DNA of 64,000 nucleotides from Burkholderia sp. Bp9143 (GTDB taxonomy: Bacteria > Pseudomonadota > Gammaproteobacteria > Burkholderiales > Burkholderiaceae): positions 1-64,000 of the forward strand of contig NZ_QTPO01000035.1 in assembly GCF_003853645.1 (NCBI RefSeq), read 5' to 3'. The position numbers and the translations under genes are program-made. Below are positions 47,183 to 54,425 of the stretch, in pieces; positions within the stretch are counted from its first letter, which is position 1, and each line of letters opens with the position of its first letter. A model generated the notes under the pieces. It was not told where the DNA came from and made no database searches. It saw nothing but the letters and a program-made list of their open reading frames with translations.

Positions 47183-47992
47183 ATGAGCCAACCCACCCCG
47201 GATTCCAAAACGTCGATCCAGGTGATCGAACGCATGATGCGGCTGCTGGACGCGCTCGCCGCGCACAGCGACCCTGTCAGCCTGAAGGAGCTTGCGCAGC
47301 GCACCGACCTCCATCCGTCGACCGCGCACCGTATCCTCAACGACATGGTGACCTGCCGCCTCGTCGATCGCTCCGATCCCGGCACCTACCGGCTCGGCAT
47401 GCGGCTGCTCGAGCTCGGCAACCTCGTGAAGGCACGCCTGTCGGTACGTGACGCAGCCCTGATGCCGATGCGCGAGTTGCACCGCCTGACCGGCCAGACC
47501 GTGAACCTGTCGGTACGCCAGGGCGACGAAATCGTCTATATCGAACGCGCATATTCCGAGCGCTCGGGGATGCAGGTCGTCCGCGCGATCGGCGGCCGCG
47601 CGCCGCTGCACCTGACGTCAGTCGGCAAGCTGTTTCTCGCGGTCGACGAAACGTCGCGCGTGCGCGCCTATGCGACGCGCACCGGGCTGTCCGGCCATAC
47701 GCAGAACAGCATTACCGACATCGCGAAGCTCGAGCGCGAGCTGACGCTCGTGCGCCAGCAATCGTGCGCGCGCGACAATGAGGAACTGGAGCTGGGCGTG
47801 CGCTGCATCGCGGCCGGCATCTACGACGACTCGGGCAAGCTCGTCGCGGGCCTGTCGCTGTCGGCGCCGGCCGACCGCCTGCAGGACGCGTGGCTCGGAC
47901 AGTTGAGCCGCACCGCCCTGACCATCTCGGAATCGCTCGGCTACCGGCCCGCGCCCGCGAAGGACGCCGAAGGGTTGCAACGGCACGCATGA
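47183..47992 (+). CDS. IclR family transcriptional regulator
   Basis: A 269-residue regulator: N-terminal winged helix-turn-helix (about residues 12-75, SLKELAQRTDLHPSTAHRIL as recognition region) and the C-terminal IclR effector domain (about 90-260) with RAIGGRAPLHLTSVGKLFLA and GVRCIAAGIYD, both family blocks. It is transcribed divergently from lutAB, with 182 bases between, so it probably controls lactate use, sensing a small organic acid; this is inferred from position. Confidence 0.9.
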   Translation: MSQPTPDSKTSIQVIERMMRLLDALAAHSDPVSLKELAQRTDLHPSTAHRILNDMVTCRLVDRSDPGTYRLGMRLLELGNLVKARLSVRDAALMPMRELHRLTGQTVNLSVRQGDEIVYIERAYSERSGMQVVRAIGGRAPLHLTSVGKLFLAVDETSRVRAYATRTGLSGHTQNSITDIAKLERELTLVRQQSCARDNEELELGVRCIAAGIYDDSGKLVAGLSLSAPADRLQDAWLGQLSRTALTISESLGYRPAPAKDAEGLQRHA

Positions 47993-48023
47993 GCCGCGCC
48001 GCCCGCCACATGGCGGCCGGACG

Positions 48024-48054
48024 AAAAAAAGCCCCGCGATTGCGGGGCTTTTTC
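48024..48054. terminator. Bidirectional terminator between the IclR gene and pbpG
   Basis: A-run, stem GCCCCGC, loop GATT, GCGGGGC, T-run. Lies between two convergent genes. Confidence 0.93.
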
Positions 48055-48094
48055 TTTGCGGCGATCGGCACGGCGGCGAACCGCCCTGGCGCGA

Positions 48095-49252
48095 TCAGGT
48101 GCCGCCGTTCGCCGTGTTGGCGGCCGTCAGGCGCTCGCCGCCGCCGGCGTCGAGCCAGTTGCGCAGGCGTGCCGCGTCGGCGAAGCGCGAATACTTGCCG
48201 AACGAATCCAGCAGCACCATCACCATCGGCCGGCCGTGGATCGTCGCCTGCATCACGAGACATTCGCCCGCCTCGTTGATGAAGCCCGTCTTCTGCAGGC
48301 CGATGTCCCACGAGCCGTTGCCGCGGATCAGCGCGTTCGTGCTGTTATAGACCAGGTTGCGCTTGCCCGTATTGACGTCGTACGTACGGTCGGTCGAGAA
48401 CTGGCGAATCATCGGGTACTGGTACGCTGCGTTGACCATCTTCACGAGGTCGCGCGCGCTCGACACGTTCGAGCTCGACAGGCCCGTCGAATTCTCGAAG
48501 TGGGTATCGTTCATGCCGAGCGACTTCGCCTTCGCGTTCATCGCGGCGATGAACGCCGGACGGCCGCCCGGGTAGTAACGCGACAGCGCGGCGGCCGCGC
48601 GGTTTTCCGACGCCATCAGCGCGATGTGCAGCATGTCCTCACGCGACAGCACCGAGCCGACCGACAGCCGCGAACCCGTGCCCTTCTCGTAGTCGCGGTC
48701 TTCGTCGGTGACTTCGAGCTGGTCGGTCATCGGCGACTTCGAGTCGAGCACAACCATCGCCGTCATCAGCTTCGAGATCGATGCGATCGGCACGACGGCG
48801 AGCGAATTCTTGTCGAAGAGGGGCTCGCCGGTGTTCTGGTCGACGACGTACGCGACGCTCGAGCGCAGCGCGAGCGCGTCCGGCGTGTCGTGCAGGCCGA
48901 ATGCCTGGCCGACCGTCGGGCGACGCGGCTGGAACGCGACCTTGCGCACCGCGCCGCGGTGGCCGTGCACGTTCGACGCGAGCGTCGCGCGCTTGCGCGA
49001 TGCCTTCGCGCGCGGCGCATCGGCCGACGCGACGTTGGCGGAATTCGCGGAGGCGGCCTTCACCGTCTTCTTCGTCGCGGAAGAAGTGGAAGCGGCTTTC
49101 TTGGCGGCCTGGTGGGTCTTCGCAGTGGCGGCAAAGGCGTCAGCGGGCGTGACGGACGCAGCGGTCGCCAGCAAGGCGACGGCGACCGACACAGCCGTGC
49201 CGAGCGTCATGCTCTGCAACAATCTGCGCGGTGAAAACGATTCGGCTTTCAT
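48095..49252 (-). CDS. pbpG: D-alanyl-D-alanine endopeptidase (PBP7 family, peptidase S11)
   Basis: A periplasmic peptidoglycan endopeptidase that cuts cross-links. The 385 residues begin with a signal peptide (about 1-40, cut near ADAFA), then a lysine/alanine-rich linker to residue 110, and the S11 catalytic domain with SxxK in SISKLM, SxN in ASEN, and KTG in QKTGFINEAG. The linker is longer than in E. coli PbpG. Monocistronic; its own promoter is at 49287-49315. Confidence 0.92.
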   Translation of the reverse strand: MKAESFSPRRLLQSMTLGTAVSVAVALLATAASVTPADAFAATAKTHQAAKKAASTSSATKKTVKAASANSANVASADAPRAKASRKRATLASNVHGHRGAVRKVAFQPRRPTVGQAFGLHDTPDALALRSSVAYVVDQNTGEPLFDKNSLAVVPIASISKLMTAMVVLDSKSPMTDQLEVTDEDRDYEKGTGSRLSVGSVLSREDMLHIALMASENRAAAALSRYYPGGRPAFIAAMNAKAKSLGMNDTHFENSTGLSSSNVSSARDLVKMVNAAYQYPMIRQFSTDRTYDVNTGKRNLVYNSTNALIRGNGSWDIGLQKTGFINEAGECLVMQATIHGRPMVMVLLDSFGKYSRFADAARLRNWLDAGGGERLTAANTANGGT

Positions 49253-49286
49253 TGGGGTCTGGACAAAGCGGGCGGGAGTTTCCGCA

Positions 49287-49315
49287 AGTGTAGTTAAAGC
49301 TTAAAAAAAGAGCAA
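49287..49315 (-). promoter_or_regulatory. Candidate pbpG promoter
   Basis: On the minus strand, -35 TTGCTC and -10 TACACT with a 17-base spacer rich in T, about 35 bases ahead of the start codon. Confidence 0.55.
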
Positions 49316-49755
49316 TATTAGGCACTTACCGATCGTCGTTAAACCGGAATGTAAGGGTCGACCAACCATGACTCGATCGACCTCTCCGCTCCCATCGAAA
49401 AAATTCATGGGACGCGCTGCCCGACAGTACCCGTCTCCCGATTACCACGCGGTTAATTGAGATAACGTCACTTCGGCGACAAATTAAAGCGGGGAAAGTA
49501 CGTATCCGGCGATCGGTGTGCCAGCAGCACCGGTCTCGACCGCGGCGGCGGCACGTCGCCACGGCACGCGCATTGAAACGGCGCGCTTTTCGACAGGAAC
49601 AGAAGCATAACGTTCCAGATGCCTGTCAGGTTTACCTGTGCATGATCGCGGTGCGCCGCGCCTTCCCCGGCCGAGTGCGCACCATGTGGGATCGCGTCTG
49701 AAACCGTTTCCGAACCCGCACGATAACTTGTTGTTTTATCGATAATTTGTCGCGA

Positions 49756-49770
49756 TTGTGCAACGCACAA
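49756..49770. promoter_or_regulatory. Operator-like inverted repeat upstream of the phasin -35
   Basis: TTGTGC-AAC-GCACAA, a perfect 6-base inverted repeat eight bases before the -35. A variant lies after the -10. Candidate site for PhaR, the usual phasin repressor; binding is inference. Confidence 0.6.
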
Positions 49771-49777
49771 AAAATGC

Positions 49778-49805
49778 TTGACAAGCCTTTTTTCTGCCCT
49801 AAAAT
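49778..49805 (+). promoter_or_regulatory. Phasin promoter
   Basis: -35 TTGACA (perfect) and -10 TAAAAT with a 16-base spacer rich in T, about 100 bases before the start codon. A strong sigma-70 type promoter. Confidence 0.8.
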
Positions 49806-49813
49806 ACGATTCA

Positions 49814-49829
49814 TTGTTGCGTTGCACAA
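49814..49829. promoter_or_regulatory. Second operator-like inverted repeat over the phasin transcription start
   Basis: TTGTTGC-GTT-GCACAA, a near copy of the repeat at 49756, starting nine bases after the -10, so over the likely start site. Together the two sites bracket the promoter. Confidence 0.55.
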
Positions 49830-49905
49830 AGCACGCACATCCGAGATTCCCCAGCGTAGTGCCCTTTCCCCTGCGATCGACGTGATCGCTTTTCAGGAGC
49901 TTGAC

Positions 49906-50472
49906 ATGTCCTTGCTGACCCCCGAGCAAATCGCCGCCGCACAGAAAGCCAACCTCGAAAGCCTGTTCGGTCTGACGACCAAGGCGTTCGAAGGCGTCGA
50001 AAAGCTGATCGAACTCAACCTGCAGGTCGTGAAGTCGACGCTGACGGAGAGCCAGGAAAACGCGCAGCGCCTCCTGTCGGTGAAGGACGCACAGGAACTG
50101 ATCGCACTGCAAGCGAGCCTGTCGCAGCCGGTCGCGGAAAAGGTGCTGTCGTACAGCCGTCACCTGTATGAAATCGCGTCGGCAACGCAAGCCGAGTTCG
50201 CGAAGGTTGCCGAAGCGCAGTTCGAAGAGCAGAACAAGAAGGTCCAGGCTCTCGTCGACAACGTCGCGAAGAACGCCCCGGCCGGTTCGGAAACGGCAGT
50301 CGCCGCGCTGAAGTCGGCACTGAACGCTGCGAACACCACGTACGAAACGGTCCAGAAGGCTGCGAAGCAAGCCGTCGAGATCGCCGAAACGAACTTCAAC
50401 GCGGCTGCCGCTGTCGCGACGAAGGCTGCGACCGCTGCTGCATCGCGCCGTTCGAGCAAGCCGGCCGCGTAA
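49906..50472 (+). CDS. phaP: Phasin family protein
   Basis: A 188-residue granule-associated protein that coats polyhydroxyalkanoate inclusions. The phasin fold is helical: PEQIAAAQKANLESLFGLTTKAFEGVEKLIELNLQVVK is the family's first helix pair and the rest is a long amphipathic alpha-helical region ending in an alanine-rich, basic tail (RRSSKPAA). No signal peptide. CAGGAG precedes the ATG at 49906 by about six bases. It is monocistronic with its own strong promoter and terminator. The biosynthesis genes are not in this window. Confidence 0.92.
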   Translation: MSLLTPEQIAAAQKANLESLFGLTTKAFEGVEKLIELNLQVVKSTLTESQENAQRLLSVKDAQELIALQASLSQPVAEKVLSYSRHLYEIASATQAEFAKVAEAQFEEQNKKVQALVDNVAKNAPAGSETAVAALKSALNAANTTYETVQKAAKQAVEIAETNFNAAAAVATKAATAAASRRSSKPAA

Positions 50473-50487
50473 GCGTCCCCTGCTCCT

Positions 50488-50516
50488 GAAAAAGCCGCGC
50501 AGTGCGCGGCTTTTTC
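50488..50516 (+). terminator. Phasin terminator
   Basis: Perfect stem AAAAAGCCGCGC, loop AGT, GCGCGGCTTTTT, 17 bases after the stop codon. Confidence 0.93.
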
Positions 50517-50582
50517 GTTTTCGGCGCGGGAACATCCGTGCATCCGGTCGTCGTCGGTGCGTTGGCGCGACCCGGACAAAAG

Positions 50583-50622
50583 AAAACGCCGCCGTTCGGG
50601 TGTCCCGGACGGCGGCGTTTTT
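50583..50622. terminator. Terminator of the pyruvate dehydrogenase operon
   Basis: A long hairpin (AAAACGCCGCCG stem with its mirror, then T-run on the plus side and A-run as the minus-strand T-run), 34 bases past the lpd stop. It can end transcripts from either side. Confidence 0.88.
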
Positions 50623-50656
50623 CATGGCCGGCGCGAGGCCGGCCGTGCCGATTGCG

Positions 50657-52429
50657 TTACTTCTTGCGTTGCGGCGGCAGGTCCGTACAGACGCCTTCGT
50701 ACAGTTCGGCGGCCATGCCGACCGATTCGCCGAGCGTCGGGTGCGGATGGATCGTCTTGCCGATGTCTTCCGCGTCCGCGCCCATCTCGACGGCGAGACA
50801 CACTTCGCTGATCAGGTCGCCCGCGTTCAGGCCGACGATGCCGCCGCCGATCACGCGATGGGTTTCCTCGTCGAAGATCAGCTTCGTGAAGCCTTCGTCG
50901 CGGCCGTTCGCGATCGCGCGGCCCGATGCGGCCCACGGGAACACGGCCTTGCCGTACTTGATGCCTTCGGCCTTGCACTGGTCTTCCGTCTTGCCGGCCC
51001 ATGCCACTTCCGGATCGGTGTATGCCACCGACGGGATCTGCAGTGCGTCGAAGTACGCCTTCTCGCCGTGCGCGGCTTCCGCTGCGACATGGCCTTCATG
51101 CACGGCCTTGTGCGCGAGCATCGGTTGGCCGACGACGTCGCCGATCGCGAAGATGTGCGGGACGTTCGTGCGCATCTGCTTGTCGACGTCGATGAAGCCG
51201 CGATCCGTGACGGCGACGCCAGCCTTGTCGGCGCCGATCTTCTTGCCGTTCGGGCTGCGGCCCACCGCGACCAGCACGAGGTCGTAGCGCTGCGCTTCAG
51301 CCGGCGCCTTCTCGCCCTCGAACTTCACGTAGATGCCGTCCTCCTTCGCTTCCGCACCGACCGTCTTGGTCTTCAGCATCACGTTGCCGAAACGCTTCGC
51401 GTTGTACTTTTCCCAGACCTTCACGAGATCGCGGTCCGCGCCCATCATCAGGCCGTCCATCATTTCGACCACGTCGATCTCGGTGCCGAGCGTCGAATAC
51501 ACCGTCGCCATTTCGAGGCCGATGATGCCGCCGCCGATCACGAGCATGCGCTTGGGCAGCTGGCGCAGTTCGAGTGCGCCCGTCGAATCGACCACGCGCG
51601 GGTCTTCCGGCATGAATGGCAGCTTCACCGCCTGCGAGCCCGCGGCGATGATCGCCTGCTTGAACTTGACGACCTTCTTGCCGTTTTCGCCCTGCACTTC
51701 CATGTGATACGGATCGACGAACGCGCCGACGCCGGTGACCACCTCGACTTTGCGTGCCTTCGCCATGCCGGCGAGGCCCGTCGTCAGTTTCTTGACGACG
51801 CCGCCCTTGAAGTCGCGCAGCTTTTCGAGGTCGACTTCCGGCTTGCCGAACGAGATGCCGTGCGCCGCGAGCGCTTCCGCTTCCTCGACGACCAGTGCCG
51901 TGTGCAGCAGCGCCTTCGACGGGATGCAGCCGACGTTCAGGCATACGCCGCCGAGCGTCGAGTAGCGTTCGACCAGCACCGTCTTCATGCCGAGGTCGGC
52001 TGCGCGGAACGCGGCCGAGTAGCCGCCGGGGCCGGCGCCGAGCACGAGCATGTCGCACTCGATGTCGGCGGAGCCGCTGTAGCTGCCGGCTTGCGGCGCG
52101 GCTGCCGGAGCGACTGCGGCCGGTGCCGGTGCCGGCGCGGCGGCCGCGGGCTTCGCTACCTCAGGTGCTTTCGCGGGTGCGGCGGCGCCTGCCGCTGCTT
52201 CGACGATGGCGATGACCGTGCCTTGCGAAACTTTCTCGCCGGCCTTGACCTTGACTTCCTTGACGGTGCCGGCGACATCGCTGGGCACTTCCATGGAGGC
52301 TTTGTCCGATTCGAGCGTGATGAGCGTTTGCTCTTTTTCGATCACGTCGCCCGGCTTCACGTTGACTTCGATGACATCGACGCCGCTGAAATCGCCGATA
52401 TCCGGAACCTTGACTTCGATGAGACTCAT
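50657..52429 (-). CDS. lpdA: Dihydrolipoamide dehydrogenase (E3) with an N-terminal lipoyl domain
   Basis: Reoxidises the lipoyl groups of pyruvate dehydrogenase. The 590-residue protein has an N-terminal lipoyl domain (about residues 1-80, lipoyl lysine in ESDKASMEV), an Ala/Pro linker (about 80-115), and the E3 flavoprotein: FAD-binding GAGPGGYSAA, redox disulfide GGVCLNVGCIPSK, NAD-binding VIGGGIIGLEMA and C-terminal His-Glu in HPHPTLGES. The fused lipoyl domain is known from Ralstonia and related genera. ATG at 52429 has AGGGGA upstream. Third gene after aceE and aceF. Confidence 0.96.
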   Translation of the reverse strand: MSLIEVKVPDIGDFSGVDVIEVNVKPGDVIEKEQTLITLESDKASMEVPSDVAGTVKEVKVKAGEKVSQGTVIAIVEAAAGAAAPAKAPEVAKPAAAAPAPAPAAVAPAAAPQAGSYSGSADIECDMLVLGAGPGGYSAAFRAADLGMKTVLVERYSTLGGVCLNVGCIPSKALLHTALVVEEAEALAAHGISFGKPEVDLEKLRDFKGGVVKKLTTGLAGMAKARKVEVVTGVGAFVDPYHMEVQGENGKKVVKFKQAIIAAGSQAVKLPFMPEDPRVVDSTGALELRQLPKRMLVIGGGIIGLEMATVYSTLGTEIDVVEMMDGLMMGADRDLVKVWEKYNAKRFGNVMLKTKTVGAEAKEDGIYVKFEGEKAPAEAQRYDLVLVAVGRSPNGKKIGADKAGVAVTDRGFIDVDKQMRTNVPHIFAIGDVVGQPMLAHKAVHEGHVAAEAAHGEKAYFDALQIPSVAYTDPEVAWAGKTEDQCKAEGIKYGKAVFPWAASGRAIANGRDEGFTKLIFDEETHRVIGGGIVGLNAGDLISEVCLAVEMGADAEDIGKTIHPHPTLGESVGMAAELYEGVCTDLPPQRKK

Positions 52430-52544
52430 TACTGTCCCCTTCTTGATTAGCTGCAGACAGAGGGGGGAGAAACCCGCGAAAGAACCAGTTGCGACTACGG
52501 CCGGACAAGAGAACGCGAACCTGGGCAGGACCACCTTTGCCGTC

Positions 52545-52640
52545 CGCCCAAGGACGCGCCTTTCTTTTGGTTACTTTTCTTTGGAAGACAAAGAAAAGTA
52601 ACCGCCGCCCCGCGCAGGGGCGACGCTAATAGACCGTTAG
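52545..52640. repeat. Dispersed-type hairpin element between aceF and lpd
   Basis: A perfect 15-base stem at 52569-52603 (GGTTACTTTTCTTTG, loop GAAGA, and its mirror) followed by a GC-rich CCGCCCCGCGCAGGGGCGACGC block. I know this element as a high-copy repeat of Burkholderia and Paraburkholderia; boundaries here are approximate. No second copy is in this window. Confidence 0.75.
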
Positions 52641-52714
52641 CAAAACAGGTTCACGGACAGAGCGTGGATAACAAACAAAAAAAACCACGCCCCCGCGAGC
52701 CACTCCCACGCTCA

Positions 52715-54355
52715 TCAAAGAATGATGCGACGGAAATCGGCAAGCAACGCGCCGAGATACGCATTGAACCGCGCGGCTTCCGCGCCATCGATGACGCGAT
52801 GGTCATACGACAGCGACAGCGGCAACGTGAGCCGAGGCACGAACTGCTTGCCGTCCCACACCGGCTTCATCTGGCCGCGCGACAACCCGAGGATTGCGAC
52901 TTCCGGCGCGTTGATGATCGGCGTGAAGTTCGTACCGCCGATCCCGCCGAGCGACGAGATCGAGAAGCAACCGCCCTGCATCTGGTCCGGCTTCAGCTTG
53001 CCGTCGCGCGCGGCCTTCGACAGCTCGGCCATTTCCTTCGCGATATCGACGAGGCCCTTCTTGTCCGCATCGCGGATCACCGGCACGACGAGGCCGTTCG
53101 GCGTGTCCGCGGCGAAACCGACGTGGTAGTACTGCTTGAACACCAGGTTGTCGCCGTCGAGGCTTGCGTTGAAGGTCGGGAACTTCTTCAGCGCGGCAAC
53201 GACCGCCTTGATCACGAACGCGAGCATCGTGAACTTCACGCCCGCCTTCTCGTGCTCCTTGTTCAGCTGCACGCGCAGCGCCTCGAGCTCGGTGATGTCC
53301 GCTTCGTCGTTGTTCGTGACGTGCGGGATCATCACCCAGTTGCGATGCAGGTTCGCGCCCGAGATCTTCTTGATGCGCGACAGCGGCTTCGCTTCGAACG
53401 GGCCGAACTTCGAGAAGTCGACCTTCGGCCACGGCAGCAGGTTCAGCTCGCCGCCGCCTGCCGGCGCGGCTGCCGCGGCCGGCGCTGCGCGCTGGCCCGT
53501 CATCACGCCCTTCACGAAACCGGTGACGTCTTCCTTCGTGATGCGGCCCTTCGGACCGGTACCCTGCACGCGTGCGACTTCGACGCCGAGTTCGCGTGCG
53601 AACTTGCGCACGGACGGCGATGCGTGGCTCGCGCGGTACTCGCCCGACGGTGCGGCGGCCGGTGCGGCTGCAGCCGGAGCAGCCTGCGCGGGTGCCGGTG
53701 CCGCGGCGGGTGCCGGCGCGGCAGCGGCCGGAGCCGGTGCGCTCGCCTGCGGTGCTGCGGCAGCCGGTGCGCCGGCGGCGTCGAGCAGCACGATCAGCGT
53801 GCCTTCCGATACCGAATCGCCCACCTTGACCTTGATTTCCTTCACGACGCCGGCGGCCGGGCTCGGCACGTCCATCGTCGCCTTGTCCGACTCGAGCGTG
53901 ACGAGCGACTGCTCCTTCTCGACCGCGTCGCCGACCTTCACGCCGATCTCGATCACCGGGACATCTTTGTAGTCGCCGATGTCGGGCACCTTCACCTCGA
54001 GCGTGCCGCCCGATGCTGCCGGTGCGGCAGCCGGTGCCGCTGCAGCCGGTGCCGGCGCTGCCGCCGGAGCCGGGGCTGCCGCCGGCGCGGCCGCGCCGTT
54101 CACCTGCGCCGCGGCGGCGCCGTCGAGCAGGATGATCAGCGAGCCTTCCGACACGGAATCGCCCACCTTGATCTTCACTTCCTTGACCGTGCCGGCTGCT
54201 GGGCTCGGGACGTCCATCGTCGCCTTGTCCGACTCGAGCGTGACGAGCGACTGCTCGGGCTCGACCGTGTCACCCACCTTCACGAGCACCTCGATGACGG
54301 GCACGTCCTTGTAATCGCCGATATCCGGCACCTTCACTTCGATCGCTTGACTCAT
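52715..54355 (-). CDS. aceF: Pyruvate dehydrogenase E2, dihydrolipoamide acetyltransferase
   Basis: Core of the pyruvate dehydrogenase complex. The 546 residues hold two lipoyl domains (about 1-80 and 120-195, both with LVTLESDKATMDVPSPAAG), Ala/Pro linkers, a peripheral-subunit-binding domain (about 235-275, HASPSVRKFARELGV) and the catalytic domain with the C-terminal His-Asp motif SYDHRVIDGAE. The two lipoyl repeats share a 47-base identical DNA stretch. It starts 70 bases after aceE and is followed by a spacer with a repeat element, then lpd. Confidence 0.96.
   Translation of the reverse strand: MSQAIEVKVPDIGDYKDVPVIEVLVKVGDTVEPEQSLVTLESDKATMDVPSPAAGTVKEVKIKVGDSVSEGSLIILLDGAAAAQVNGAAAPAAAPAPAAAPAPAAAAPAAAPAASGGTLEVKVPDIGDYKDVPVIEIGVKVGDAVEKEQSLVTLESDKATMDVPSPAAGVVKEIKVKVGDSVSEGTLIVLLDAAGAPAAAAPQASAPAPAAAAPAPAAAPAPAQAAPAAAAPAAAPSGEYRASHASPSVRKFARELGVEVARVQGTGPKGRITKEDVTGFVKGVMTGQRAAPAAAAAPAGGGELNLLPWPKVDFSKFGPFEAKPLSRIKKISGANLHRNWVMIPHVTNNDEADITELEALRVQLNKEHEKAGVKFTMLAFVIKAVVAALKKFPTFNASLDGDNLVFKQYYHVGFAADTPNGLVVPVIRDADKKGLVDIAKEMAELSKAARDGKLKPDQMQGGCFSISSLGGIGGTNFTPIINAPEVAILGLSRGQMKPVWDGKQFVPRLTLPLSLSYDHRVIDGAEAARFNAYLGALLADFRRIIL
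53868..53914 (-). repeat. 47-bp direct repeat, copy in lipoyl domain 2
   Basis: Identical base by base to 54210-54256. It encodes the lipoyl-lysine region (QSLVTLESDKATMDV). Confidence 0.9.
54210..54256 (-). repeat. 47-bp direct repeat, copy in lipoyl domain 1
   Basis: Identical to 53868-53914, 342 bases away. The surrounding parts of the two domains differ more. Confidence 0.9.
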
Positions 54356-54425
54356 CTTTTTGTGTCTCCATGGCCGCGCGCGCCCCTCCCGGAAGCGGCG
54401 CGCGGCATCACACGGCGCGTGTGCG

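Larger units (their letters stand above)
49253..49905. other. Long intergenic region upstream of pbpG and phasin
   Basis: About 650 bases between two divergent genes, less G/C-rich than the genes. It holds the pbpG promoter at one end and the phasin promoter with two inverted repeats at the other. The middle shows no gene that I can support; short ORFs there have no family feature. Confidence 0.5.
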
